Positions 48,601 to 56,363 of a DNA stretch of 64,000 nt are shown piece after piece (within the stretch, counting starts at the first letter, position 1; each line of letters begins with the position of its first letter). Origin of the DNA: Microtetraspora fusca. GTDB taxonomy: Bacteria; Actinomycetota; Actinomycetes; Streptosporangiales; Streptosporangiaceae. A program made the position numbers and the translations under genes. The DNA is taken from contig NZ_BBYK01000064.1 in the NCBI RefSeq assembly GCF_001570365.1, forward strand, positions 28,641-92,640, in the 5' to 3' direction. The notes beneath the pieces are model-generated. The model was not told where the DNA came from. It did not search any database and saw nothing but the letters and a program-made list of their open reading frames with translations.

Positions 48601-48949
48601 TCTTGAGGTCGAGGGACTTTCCGGTGACCGACGGGCTCGTGCCGGGCAGGCCCGGCAGGTCGCCCCGGTACGCCGCGAGCGAGTCGTAGTCCAGCTTCAC
48701 GACGACGTTCACCGGCGCCGACGAGCGTGACTCCAGCAGTTGCGCGTCGCTCTTGGCCAGCCGCCCGCTCGGCGACTTGGCTCCCTGGACGCGATCATCC
48801 GCGTTGAGCGCGGTGGCCGACCAGGATCCGGTGGGGTCGGGGGTCGGCTCCGCCGTCGCGGATGCCGCGGGGATCGTCGCCGCGACGAGAGTGAGACCGC
48901 TCGCGACGGCGGCCAGGCGTAAGTAGGTGGACGGGGTCTTCCTTGACAC
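45608..48949 (-). CDS. Secreted subtilisin-like serine protease (S8 family)
   Basis: The 1113-residue precursor has a signal peptide (about 1-35), an I9-type propeptide (about 70-185, ending near VAAVQQDKLEQPL), and an S8 catalytic domain with D221 (GILDSGVWPEHPSF), H300 (GHGTHTATT) and S616 (GTSMSSPHVAGAG). A protease-associated (PA) domain of about 120 residues is inserted before the serine. The C-terminal 400 residues hold Fn3-like and beta-rich domains. The architecture resembles plant cucumisin-type and Streptomyces secreted subtilases. GTG 48949 has GGAGG five bases before it. The gene stands alone between strong terminators, typical of an extracellular nutrient-scavenging protease. Confidence 0.92.
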   Translation of the reverse strand: MSRKTPSTYLRLAAVASGLTLVAATIPAASATAEPTPDPTGSWSATALNADDRVQGAKSPSGRLAKSDAQLLESRSSAPVNVVVKLDYDSLAAYRGDLPGLPGTSPSVTGKSLDLKSADAAKYGKHIEEVENAFLGELSKKIPDAKVGQRLHTVYGGVALTLPGEKAAELLKLPGVAAVQQDKLEQPLTDSSASFMGADAIYSRLGGTNSSGKGVIVGILDSGVWPEHPSFADPGNLPSPPPKADGTPRTCSFGDNPLTPATDVFVCNNKLISGQPFLATYNALVGGEVYPDSARDSNGHGTHTATTSAGGPVEHANPLGIDRGAIHGVAPAAHVAAYKVCGAGGCYQSDSAAAVAQAIADGVRVINFSISGGSDPYSDPVELAFLDAYAAGVFVAASAGNAGPGANTTDHRSPWVTTVAASTQSRTFQSTITLSGGGATATIKGASITSGAATPLPIVLASAPPYSDALCVRTPPAGLFTGKIVACERGPNRVLKSATVKKGGAAGMILYNSSPLDVMTDNHWVPTVHIDKPETDALLAFVAAHPGATASFTQGEKATWQGDAMTTFSSRGPGGDFLKPDVTAPGLHILAGQTPTPESEVEGPPGNLYQVIAGTSMSSPHVAGAGALMAALHPDWTPGQIKSALETTATTKVTKQDRTTPADPFDYGGGRVDLSKAADTGLTLDETAGNYAASATDPMSRIDLNLPSVNAPIMPGVITTKRTLVNATNKTVVYRASGTTVSGASITVSPSVFNVKPGKSATITIVIAAPDLPEGQYFGQVDLKQVNGDRAQHLPVAFYRQQGAVPIDQTCAPDTIAKNTGVSTCTVSVKNNTLQDAEVTAVSTLNTKLKATGATGATLTGNRLVTAKTTLAGRQPDRPVIAPGTNPAGGWLPLASLGITPTPIGDEEAINFTVPAFVYAGKTYTRLGVVSNGYTVAGGTTGAADIAYVPQTLPDRTPPNNVLAPYWTDLDGRGAPGVYAGTLTDGVHRWVVIEWRVRLYGDSTVRAFQQWIGVNGTEDISFAYNPAARPPYPGDDSGLTVGAENADGTAGSQITGAPTSDYRITSTPGAPGGTLTYSFTVQGSSAGTGEVTTATSTPQVRGITVEVDKITIK

Positions 48950-49114
48950 GAACACCTCCCATGAGGGCGCTGCGCTGATCGCCGCCCGGAAGGTGGGTGT
49001 CGTGCACCGCCGCCCTGAACGCGCGGGAAGGCACACGACCCTCCCCCTGGGCGACGAGTGGCCGGCCGCCCCGTAAGGCGACTGGACCTGACTGGGAGTC
49101 TAACTAGAGATCAA

Positions 49115-49136
49115 AAATAGGTATAGATCACTATTT
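49115..49136. promoter_or_regulatory. AT-rich inverted repeat between the subtilase and Smr genes
   Basis: AAATAG (49115-49120) and CTATTT (49131-49136) flank GTATAGATCA in an AT-rich island (about 49095-49160) that contrasts with its surroundings. It lies between divergent genes and may contain promoters or an operator for both. Confidence 0.4.
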
Positions 49137-49192
49137 ATGCCGACTTTATGTGGCTCTTTGGGTGGAAGTTGCCAAGCCGTACACTCGATCTC

Positions 49193-49447
49193 GTGAAGCT
49201 CAAGCTTGATCTCCATGACATCTACAACAACAGCCGCGAGATCGACCGGGCGCTGCGCGGAGTGATCCAGGAGGCGGTACGGATCAAGGCGACGCAGGTG
49301 GAGATCATCCCCGGAAAGGGATCGGGCCAGCTCAAGAAGAAGGTGCTGCGGTTCCTGGAGCAGAAGGAGATCAAGGCGCTTTATCACCGCATCGACAAGG
49401 ACGCGAAGAACCACGGCCGGCTGTTCGTGTACTTCCAGTGGAAATGA
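49193..49447 (+). CDS. Small Smr-domain protein
   Basis: The 84-residue product is essentially one Smr domain, as found at the C terminus of MutS2: KLDLHDIYNNSREIDRALRGVIQEA, VEIIPGKGSGQLKKKVLRFLEQ. The LDLH and the IIPGKGSG (HGxG-like) elements are present, with Pro-Gly-Lys-Gly in place of the usual His-Gly. Smr domains nick or bind DNA or RNA; the changed motif may mean altered activity. GTG 49193 fits a leaderless mRNA with TACACT at 49180-49185. ATG 49148 is an alternative with 15 more residues. It is followed by a clear hairpin. Confidence 0.78.
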   Translation: MKLKLDLHDIYNNSREIDRALRGVIQEAVRIKATQVEIIPGKGSGQLKKKVLRFLEQKEIKALYHRIDKDAKNHGRLFVYFQWK

Positions 49448-49490
49448 GCGCTCGCGGCGCCTACCAGGCGTAACGCTTACCTCGGATGTC

Positions 49491-49512
49491 CCGTTGCGGC
49501 TGCCCGCAACGG
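49491..49512 (+). terminator. Terminator after the Smr gene
   Basis: CCGTTGCGG (49491-49499), loop CTGC, CCGCAACGG (49504-49512), a perfect 9-bp stem 43 bases after the stop. Confidence 0.6.
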
Positions 49513-49564
49513 AGCCCGGTGTGGGCCCGCATCCGGGACGCCGGGCCAAGGGGTGTCGGCGACA

Positions 49565-49594
49565 TTGCTCGCCGTGTGGGCGTCTTGCCATACT
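49565..49594 (+). promoter_or_regulatory. Possible promoter of the repeat-rich membrane protein gene
   Basis: TTGCTC (49565-49570) and CATACT (49589-49594) are 18 bases apart, about 50 bases before ATG 49645. Confidence 0.4.
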
Positions 49595-49644
49595 CGGCCT
49601 TGCCGAGGGGGCGGCCTTTCCTTACGCGAAGGGCGGAGAGACGG

Positions 49645-50520
49645 ATGAGCGAGCAACCGACGGGTCGGTCGGACGGTGCGGACGGCGGCCCGTCTCCCGT
49701 CTGGGGTCAGCAGCCGGGTCAGCCGGGACCTGGTGAGCAGGTTTGGGGACCGTCACCGGGTCAGCCGGGACCTGGTGAGCAGGTTTGGGGACCGTCACCG
49801 GGTCAGCCGGGACCTGACCAGCAGGTTTGGGGACCGCCACCGGGCCAGCCCGGACCTGCTGACCAGGTATGGGGGCCGCCGCCGGGGCAGCCCGGACCTG
49901 CCCAGCACGTGTGGGGTCAGCAACCGGGACAACCGGGGCCCGTCCAGCACGGCTGGGGGCCGCCACCGGCGGCGAGTCCGAAGAGCGGCCTGTCCAAGGG
50001 CTGCCTGATCTCGCTTGTGGTGGTCGGAATCATCGCGGTCCTGGGTATCGCGGGCGTCGTCGCCGGTGGCCTGTTCCTGGCGAACAAGGTCAACGATGTC
50101 GCAGGTCAGGGCTCGCCCGGATCCGACAAGCTGCCGCAGACGATCGACGGTCTCACCCTCAGCAAGGGTGGTGTGACCGGGTTCGCGTGCAGCCTCGGAG
50201 GGGGCGCGATGAACGACGTTTCCGAGGCCGGCAGCATCGGTTCGTACTGCTATGTCGCGGAGGAGGGCAATGGGTTCGCCATGGCTCTCGCGGGCAGGGG
50301 CGAGGCCTTCGACATGACCTGGTCCTCGATGCTCTCCAACGTCGGTGGTGGGGCGGAGCCGAAGAACGTCAACGGCGCCAAGTGCATCCATGACACGGAT
50401 GCGACGGCGATCTGTGTCGCGAGCAAGGGGGACGTCTCGGCCCTCGTGGTGACCTCAGGTGGCGTCAGTGAGGACACCGCGGCCAAGATCGCGGTGGTCG
50501 TCGCCAAGAACGTCGGTTGA
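49645..50520 (+). CDS. Membrane protein with Pro/Gly/Gln-rich repeat N terminus
   Basis: The 291-residue protein has a cytoplasmic N-terminal region (about 20-110) of 14-residue repeats such as GQPGPGEQVWGPSP, then one membrane segment (about 118-145, LISLVVVGIIAVLGIAGVVAGGLFLA) and an extracellular domain of about 140 residues. That domain has four cysteines (in FACSLGG, SYCYVAEE, AKCIHD and AICVAS), likely forming disulphides. Actinobacteria have many such proteins (DUF4190-like layout with a proline-rich cytoplasmic arm); the outer domain is not recognised. ATG 49645 follows GGCGGAGAG. Confidence 0.8.
   Translation: MSEQPTGRSDGADGGPSPVWGQQPGQPGPGEQVWGPSPGQPGPGEQVWGPSPGQPGPDQQVWGPPPGQPGPADQVWGPPPGQPGPAQHVWGQQPGQPGPVQHGWGPPPAASPKSGLSKGCLISLVVVGIIAVLGIAGVVAGGLFLANKVNDVAGQGSPGSDKLPQTIDGLTLSKGGVTGFACSLGGGAMNDVSEAGSIGSYCYVAEEGNGFAMALAGRGEAFDMTWSSMLSNVGGGAEPKNVNGAKCIHDTDATAICVASKGDVSALVVTSGGVSEDTAAKIAVVVAKNVG
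49716..49970. repeat. 42-bp tandem coding repeats
   Basis: About six in-frame units of 42 bases encode GQPGP-xx-Q-x-WG-xx-P. The first two units (from 49717) are nearly identical at DNA level and later ones diverge, which points to recent expansion at the 5' side. Confidence 0.8.
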
Positions 50521-50554
50521 ACCGGCTCCACGCCGAATGCGCCCGGGCGGTGAC

Positions 50555-50577
50555 CGCGCGGAGGCATGTTCCGCGCG
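50555..50577. terminator. Hairpin between convergent genes (repeat protein and dhaM)
   Basis: CGCGCGGA (50555-50562) pairs with TCCGCGCG (50570-50577) around a seven-base loop, between the two stop codons. It may serve both strands. Confidence 0.5.
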
Positions 50578-50614
50578 TTGGAACGGTTCGCGGCGGGCGC
50601 CGGTAGGTCCGGGG

Positions 50615-50989
50615 TCACAGCTTGCGGAAGGACCGGGCCTCGGCCGCGGCGGCGAGCACGCCCTCCAGTGGGGCGCCGCCCGCCGCCGCGACCGCCGCCG
50701 AGATCGCCCCCTCGACGAACGGCACGTCCGCGATCACGACGGAACCGGGGCTCTCCAGGAGCCGCGCGGTCAGCACGGAGCTGCCGAGATCCGGGATCAG
50801 GACCACGCCGTCCCCCTGGTCCACCTTGGCGACGGCCGCCATGACCTTGTCCACGCTCGTGCCGACCCCGCCGTCGTCCGCGCCTCCCGCCGCCGCCACC
50901 GGCACGTCCACGCCGCAGATGCTCCTGGCCAGCTCGGCCGCCTCTGAGGCCAGGCCGCCGCTGTGTGAAATGAGAACGATGCCCACCAT
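50615..50989 (-). CDS. dhaM: Dihydroxyacetone kinase phosphotransferase subunit DhaM (EIIA only)
   Basis: DhaM passes phosphate from the PTS protein HPr to the nucleotide held by DhaL. The 124-residue protein is a single PTS EIIA-mannose-type domain with the phosphorylatable H9 in VLISHSGGLA and the segment VVLIPDLGSSVLTARLL. The HPr and EI-like domains present in E. coli DhaM are missing, so separate HPr and EI encoded elsewhere are needed. ATG 50989 follows AGGAGACC. It is the last gene of a dhaK-dhaL-dhaM cluster. Confidence 0.93.
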   Translation of the reverse strand: MVGIVLISHSGGLASEAAELARSICGVDVPVAAAGGADDGGVGTSVDKVMAAVAKVDQGDGVVLIPDLGSSVLTARLLESPGSVVIADVPFVEGAISAAVAAAGGAPLEGVLAAAAEARSFRKL

Positions 50990-51052
50990 CGCGGTCTCCT
51001 GTGCGCTCCTTCCGTGTTCCCGTGAGTCTGCCCCACGGTCGTGATCTCCCGT

Positions 51053-51706
<654 letters not shown>

Positions 51707-51733
51707 GGGGGACTCCTGAGGGTCGGGTGTCGG

Positions 51734-52726
51734 TCAGCGGCCCCAGCGCAGCGCCGGCGTCTCCACCGGAGCGTCCCACAGCCGGGTGAGTTCGTCGGTC
51801 AGCGCGCACGTGGTCACCGAGAAGCCCAGCATGTCGAGGCTGGTGACGTGGTTCCCGACCAGGCGGCGCGCGGCGGTCGCGCCCTTCTCCTTCAGGTACG
51901 CGGCCACCTCGGCGAAGACGATGTACAGCTCCATGAGCGGCGTGCCGCCCATCCCGTTGACCATGACCAGGGTCTCGCCGGAGAGCGGGAGGTCGTCGTC
52001 GATCGCGTCCATCGCGATGCGGACGAGCTCGCGCGCCTCCCGGTGCGCGGCGCGGGTGCGGCCCGGCTCCCCGTGGATGCCGATGCCCAGCTCGATCTCC
52101 CTCTCGCCCAGCTCGAACGTGGGCCTCCCGGCGGCGGGGGTGGTGCAGGCGCTCAGCGCGACGCCGAAGGAGCGGCTGCGGTCGTTCACCTCCCTGCCGA
52201 CCCGGACCACCTCGGTCAGCGGGGCCCCGGCCTCCGCCAGCGCACCGGCGATCTTCTCCACGAAGACGGCGGCCCCGGTGCCCCTGCGTCCGGCGGTGTA
52301 GAGCGAGTCCCGCACGGCCACGTCGTCGTCCACCAGGACCCGGGCCACCTCCACGCCCTCGTCGTCGCTGAGCTCGGCCGCCATCTCGAAGTTGAGCACG
52401 TCGCCTGTGTAGTTCTTGACGACGTGCAGGACGCCGGCGCCGCCGTTCACGCCGGTCGTCGCCCGTACGATCTGGTCCGGGACGGGCGAGGTGAAGATCT
52501 CGCCGGGACAGGCGGCGTCGAGCATGCCGTAGCCGACGTAGCCGCCGTGCAGCGGCTCGTGGCCCGAGCCGCCTCCGGAGACCAGGCCGACCTTGCCCGG
52601 CCGGGGCGCGTCCCGCCTGAAGATGATCTTGTTCTCGATGTCCACCCTGAGCGAGGGGTGCGCCGCCGCGACGCCGCGCAGGGTGTCGGTGACCACGGAG
52701 CCGACATCGTTGATGAGCTTCTTCAT
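51734..52726 (-). CDS. dhaK: Dihydroxyacetone kinase subunit DhaK
   Basis: DhaK binds dihydroxyacetone covalently as a hemiaminal on a histidine. The 330-residue protein has [19 protein letters not shown] (50-65), the [13 protein letters not shown] segment and H218 in GIGIHGEPG, the binding residue. With DhaL and DhaM it converts dihydroxyacetone to the glycolytic intermediate DHAP, in glycerol or formaldehyde-related metabolism. ATG 52726 follows GAGGACGGCGGC. A 12-bp palindrome, GTCCGTACGGAC (52803-52814), lies in the promoter region shared with the divergent cyclase gene. Confidence 0.94.
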   Translation of the reverse strand: MKKLINDVGSVVTDTLRGVAAAHPSLRVDIENKIIFRRDAPRPGKVGLVSGGGSGHEPLHGGYVGYGMLDAACPGEIFTSPVPDQIVRATTGVNGGAGVLHVVKNYTGDVLNFEMAAELSDDEGVEVARVLVDDDVAVRDSLYTAGRRGTGAAVFVEKIAGALAEAGAPLTEVVRVGREVNDRSRSFGVALSACTTPAAGRPTFELGEREIELGIGIHGEPGRTRAAHREARELVRIAMDAIDDDLPLSGETLVMVNGMGGTPLMELYIVFAEVAAYLKEKGATAARRLVGNHVTSLDMLGFSVTTCALTDELTRLWDAPVETPALRWGR

Positions 52727-52802
52727 GCCGCCGTCCTCGTGTGGGGGGCCGTCCCCTTTACGCCTGCCCGGTCACACGGGACGGCACGCCTCGATTTCCC
52801 CC

Positions 52803-52814
52803 GTCCGTACGGAC
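52803..52814. promoter_or_regulatory. 12-bp palindrome between dhaK and the cyclase gene
   Basis: GTCCGTACGGAC is a perfect palindrome about midway between the divergent starts. It is a candidate operator, but palindromes of this length also arise by chance in GC-rich DNA. Confidence 0.3.
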
Positions 52815-52899
52815 CGGGCGGAAGCGCGGGTGATCTGGCGCTCACGACGGCGCTTGTAGGAGGATTCTGGAGATCTGCGACGGATGGGAGGCGGGGCGC

Positions 52900-53673
52900 A
52901 TGTCGGTGTTGCGGGATCTCGTGGAGGGCATCAGAGGCGGCGGGATCGAGGTGGTGGACCTCACCGCGCCGCTGTCGGAGTCGACGCCGATCCTGATGCT
53001 GCCCGAACCGTTCGGCAACACCGTCCCGTTCGGCCTCCAGGAGATCAGCCGGTACGACGACCGGGGACCGGCGTGGTACTGGAACAACATCACCACGGGA
53101 GAGCACACGGGCACCCACTTCGACGCGCCGGTCCACTGGGTCACCGGCCGGGACGGCGAGGACGTCGCGCAGGTCGCGCCCGGACGGCTGCTCGCCCCGG
53201 CCGCCGTTCTCGACTTCACCGCCGAGGCCGCCAAGGACCCCGACTTCCTGCTGGAGGTCGAGCACGTCACCGCCTGGGAGGCCGAGCACGGCCCGCTGCC
53301 CGACGGCGGCTGGCTCCTCTACCGCACCGGCTGGGACGCCCGCGCGCACGACCAGGAGAGCATCCTCAACGCCGACGAGAACGGCCCGCACACCCCCGGC
53401 ATCTCGGTCGAGTGCGCCCGCCACCTGGCCGAGCGCACGCCGATCATCGGGATCGGGGTGGAGACGGTCGGCACCGACGCCGGCGCGGCGCACTCCTTCG
53501 ACCCGGCGTTCCCCTGCCACGCGTTCATGCTCGGCGCGGGCAAGTACGGCCTGACCCAGCTCCGCAACCTCGACCGGCTGCCCCCGACGGGGGCTGTCGT
53601 CGTCGCCGGTCCCCTCCCCATCGTCGGCGGCTCCGGCAGCCCCGCCCGCGTCCTCGCCCTGGTGGAGCGGTGA
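52900..53673 (+). CDS. Cyclase family metal-dependent hydrolase
   Basis: The 257-residue protein belongs to the cyclase/kynurenine formamidase-like family (PF04199), which hydrolyses amides or lactams such as N-formylkynurenine or isatin with Mn or Zn. The metal motif is complete: H69-x3-H73-x-D75-x-P77-x-H79 in GEHTGTHFDAPVHW. Later ligand regions are GISVECARHLAER and VETVGTDAGAA with GNAGS-like turns. ATG 52900 follows GGGAGGCGGGGCGC. Its stop overlaps the start of a TPP-dependent enzyme, so the two are made together. The substrate is unknown; tryptophan genes, which would suggest formamidase, are absent. Confidence 0.88.
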   Translation: MSVLRDLVEGIRGGGIEVVDLTAPLSESTPILMLPEPFGNTVPFGLQEISRYDDRGPAWYWNNITTGEHTGTHFDAPVHWVTGRDGEDVAQVAPGRLLAPAAVLDFTAEAAKDPDFLLEVEHVTAWEAEHGPLPDGGWLLYRTGWDARAHDQESILNADENGPHTPGISVECARHLAERTPIIGIGVETVGTDAGAAHSFDPAFPCHAFMLGAGKYGLTQLRNLDRLPPTGAVVVAGPLPIVGGSGSPARVLALVER

Positions 53674-55442
53674 ACGTCGCCGAGGCCGTGGGCGCGGTCC
53701 TCGCCTCGCTGGGAGTCGACACCGCCTTCGGCGTCGTCGGCAGCGGCAACTTCCACGTGACCAACGCGCTCTCCGAGCACGGCGTGCGCTTCGTGGCCGC
53801 CCGCCACGAGGGCGGCGCGGCCACCATGGCCGACGCGTACGCGCGGATGAGCGGCACCGTGGCGGTGCTCAGCGTCCACCAGGGGCCGGGCCTGACGAAC
53901 GCGCTGACCGGCATCACCGAAGCGGCCAAGAGCCGCACGCCGCTGCTGGTGCTGGCCGGGGAGGCGACCGCGCCGCGGTCGAACTTCCGCATCGACCAGC
54001 CGGGCCTGGTGTCGGCCGTGGGCGCGCTCGCCGCCCGGGTCGACTCGGCCGAGAGCGTCGTCGAGGACACCGTCCTGGCCTACCTCACCGCGCTGCTCGG
54101 CCGCCGCGCCGTCCTGCTCAACCTCCCCCTCGACGTGCAGGGCGCGGTCCTGCCCGACGACGTCGCCCAGGCCGTACGGGAGCTGCGGTCGAGCCGGATC
54201 GCCGACGCGGGGGAGCAGGGGAGCCGGGCCTGGGCCGCCGTCCGCGACCTGCGGGACCGCGCGTGGCGCGACCTCGGGGAGGAGGGGCGCGAGCCGTCCG
54301 ACCCGGCGTTCTCCGACCACGCCGAGCCGGCGGAGACGGGGCCGGCCCCGGCCGACTCCGTGACCGAACTGACCCGCCTGATCGCCGCCGCGCAGCGTCC
54401 GGTCTTCGTCGCCGGTCGGGGAGCGCGCGGCGCGCGCTGGGACATCGAGGCGCTCGCCGAGCGGTCGGGCGCGCTGCTCGCCACGTCGGCGGTCTCGCGC
54501 GGGCTGTTCCGGGGGAGCCGGTGGGACCTGGACGTGAGCGGCGGCTTCGCCTCTCCGCTGGCGGCCGAGCTGATCCGCGGCGCCGACCTGGTCGTGGGCT
54601 GGGGCTGCGGCCTGAACGTGTGGACCACGCGGCACGGCTCATTGATCGGCCCGGACGCGACCGTCGTCCAGGTCGACATCGATCAGGACGCGCTCGGCGC
54701 GCACCGGCCGGTCGATCTCGGCGTGATCGGCGACGCGGCGGAGACCGCGCGGGCCGTGACCGAGGCCCTCGGAGCGCCCCGCGACGGGTACCGGAGCCCC
54801 GAGCTCGCCGCGCGGATCGCACGGGAGATCCGCTGGCGGGACGTTCCGTACCAGGACGAGAGCGGGGGCGGGCGCATCGACCCGCGCACGCTCACGATCG
54901 AGCTGGACGATCTGCTGCCGGCCGAGCGGATCGTCTCCGTGGACTCCGGGAACTTCATGGGATATCCGACGATGTTCCTGTCGGTCCCGGACGCGAACGG
55001 CTTCTGCTTCACCCAGGCGTTCCAGTCGATCGGCCTCGGCCTGGCCACCGCGATCGGCGCCGCGCTCGCACGCCCGGACCGCCTGCCGGTGGCCGCGCTG
55101 GGCGACGGCGGAGCCCTGATGGGCGTCGCCGAGCTGGAGACCGTGGTACGGCTCGGCCTGCCGATGATCGTCGTGGTCTACGACGACGAGGCGTATGGCG
55201 CGGAGGTCCACCACTTCGGGCCGGAGGGGCACCCGCTGGACACCGTCACCTTCCCGGCCGCCGACATCGCGGCCATCGCCAGGGGTTTCGGCTGCCAGGC
55301 GGTGACCGTACGCGAGCGGGCCGACCTGGCGGGGGTCGCCGAGTGGCTGAAGGGACCGCGCGAGGCACCCCTGGTGGTGCATGCCAAGGTGACCCGCGAG
55401 CGGGGCGCGTGGTGGCTGGAGGAGGCGTTCCGCGCGCACTGA
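53670..55442 (+). CDS. Thiamine pyrophosphate-dependent enzyme, acetolactate synthase-like
   Basis: The 590-residue protein has the three-domain layout of the POX/ALS family: N-terminal PYR domain with the catalytic E47 in AARHEGGAATMADAYARMSG, a central domain (about 220-350) and a C-terminal PP domain with GDG (478-480). The metal/TPP position that is usually NN reads DD (505-506). A polar insertion with many Glu and Pro residues lies before the central domain. ALS, decarboxylase, carboligase or hydrolase activity is possible; residues for FAD binding in true acetolactate synthase are not evident. GTG 53670 overlaps the cyclase stop by four bases. Confidence 0.87.
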   Translation: MNVAEAVGAVLASLGVDTAFGVVGSGNFHVTNALSEHGVRFVAARHEGGAATMADAYARMSGTVAVLSVHQGPGLTNALTGITEAAKSRTPLLVLAGEATAPRSNFRIDQPGLVSAVGALAARVDSAESVVEDTVLAYLTALLGRRAVLLNLPLDVQGAVLPDDVAQAVRELRSSRIADAGEQGSRAWAAVRDLRDRAWRDLGEEGREPSDPAFSDHAEPAETGPAPADSVTELTRLIAAAQRPVFVAGRGARGARWDIEALAERSGALLATSAVSRGLFRGSRWDLDVSGGFASPLAAELIRGADLVVGWGCGLNVWTTRHGSLIGPDATVVQVDIDQDALGAHRPVDLGVIGDAAETARAVTEALGAPRDGYRSPELAARIAREIRWRDVPYQDESGGGRIDPRTLTIELDDLLPAERIVSVDSGNFMGYPTMFLSVPDANGFCFTQAFQSIGLGLATAIGAALARPDRLPVAALGDGGALMGVAELETVVRLGLPMIVVVYDDEAYGAEVHHFGPEGHPLDTVTFPAADIAAIARGFGCQAVTVRERADLAGVAEWLKGPREAPLVVHAKVTRERGAWWLEEAFRAH

Positions 55443-55525
55443 TCCGTACGGCCCCGCCCCGGCGGACGGGGCCGTCGTAAGGGGCCGGATCGAGAGGTTA
55501 CGGTGGCGTAGGTTACCGTTCGGTC

Positions 55526-56281
55526 ATGGCTGAGATCGTGTATCCCCCGGTGATCCGCACTGCGCTCGTGCTCTTCAAGGCGCTGGATCTCAAGATCCGC
55601 ATCGAGGGCGCCGAGCGCGTGCCCAGAACCGGCGGCGCGGTGCTGGCCAGCAACCACGTGAGCTACCTCGACTTCATCTTCGCCGGGCTCGCCGCGTGGC
55701 CCTCGAGGCGGCTCGTCCGGTTCATGGCGAAGAAGGAGGTTTTCGCCAACCCGGTGGCCGGGCCGCTGATGCGTGGGATGCACCACATCCCGGTGGACCG
55801 CTCCGCCGGGGCGGGCGCGTACGGCGCGGCGGTCCGCGCCCTGCGGGACGGCGAGATCGTGGGGAACTTCGCCGAGGCCACGATCAGCCGGTCGTTCACC
55901 GTCAAGGAGATCAAAAACGGCCCGGTCCGGATGGCGGCCGACGCGGACGTCCCGCTGATCCCGGTCGCGGTGTGGGGGCCGCACCGGCTGTGGACCAAGG
56001 GCCGCCCGCGCAGGCTGCTCCAGCGGCACGTGCCCGTCACGATCCTGGTCGGCGAGCCGATGCTCCCCGGGCCGGACGCGCCGCTCGCCGACCTCACCAC
56101 CGAGCTGCGGCGGCGCATGGCGGAGCTGCTCGACCGGGCCCAGCGGACCTATCCCGAGATCCCGCCGGGCGTCTGGTGGCAGCCCGCCCACCTCGGCGGC
56201 TCCGCGCCCACCCCCGAGGAGGCCGCCGCCCTCGACGCCTCCGCCAGGACCCGCCGCGCAAAGCCCGGCGCGGACGTCTAG
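55526..56281 (+). CDS. PlsC-type 1-acylglycerol-3-phosphate acyltransferase
   Basis: The 251-residue protein transfers an acyl chain to lysophosphatidic acid or a related lipid. It has the catalytic NHVSYLDF motif (H44, D49). The usual glycerol phosphate-binding motif EGTRS is replaced by EATISRS (E117-S123), a form seen in a group of actinobacterial PlsC proteins, so the acceptor may differ. A hydrophobic N-terminal helix may tie it to the membrane. TAGGTT (55509-55514) lies 11 bases before ATG 55526 and there is no Shine-Dalgarno, so the leader is very short. Confidence 0.87.
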   Translation: MAEIVYPPVIRTALVLFKALDLKIRIEGAERVPRTGGAVLASNHVSYLDFIFAGLAAWPSRRLVRFMAKKEVFANPVAGPLMRGMHHIPVDRSAGAGAYGAAVRALRDGEIVGNFAEATISRSFTVKEIKNGPVRMAADADVPLIPVAVWGPHRLWTKGRPRRLLQRHVPVTILVGEPMLPGPDAPLADLTTELRRRMAELLDRAQRTYPEIPPGVWWQPAHLGGSAPTPEEAAALDASARTRRAKPGADV

Positions 56282-56363
56282 CGGGCGAAGCTCGGCCGGG
56301 TCGGTCACGTCGCCGGAAGGAACCCGCGGTCCCCGCCGGCGGACAGCCCACCAGGCGGGCGCG

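Noticed and set aside
45986-48730. 914-codon open frame opposite the subtilase gene
   Set aside because: The same GC effect: Arg/Gly/Val-rich composition without motifs, while the other strand carries a complete S8 protease.
53670-55442. Assignment of the TPP enzyme as ilvB (acetolactate synthase)
   Set aside because: No small subunit or other ilv gene is near, the GDG...NN motif is altered, and linkage to a cyclase points to another pathway.
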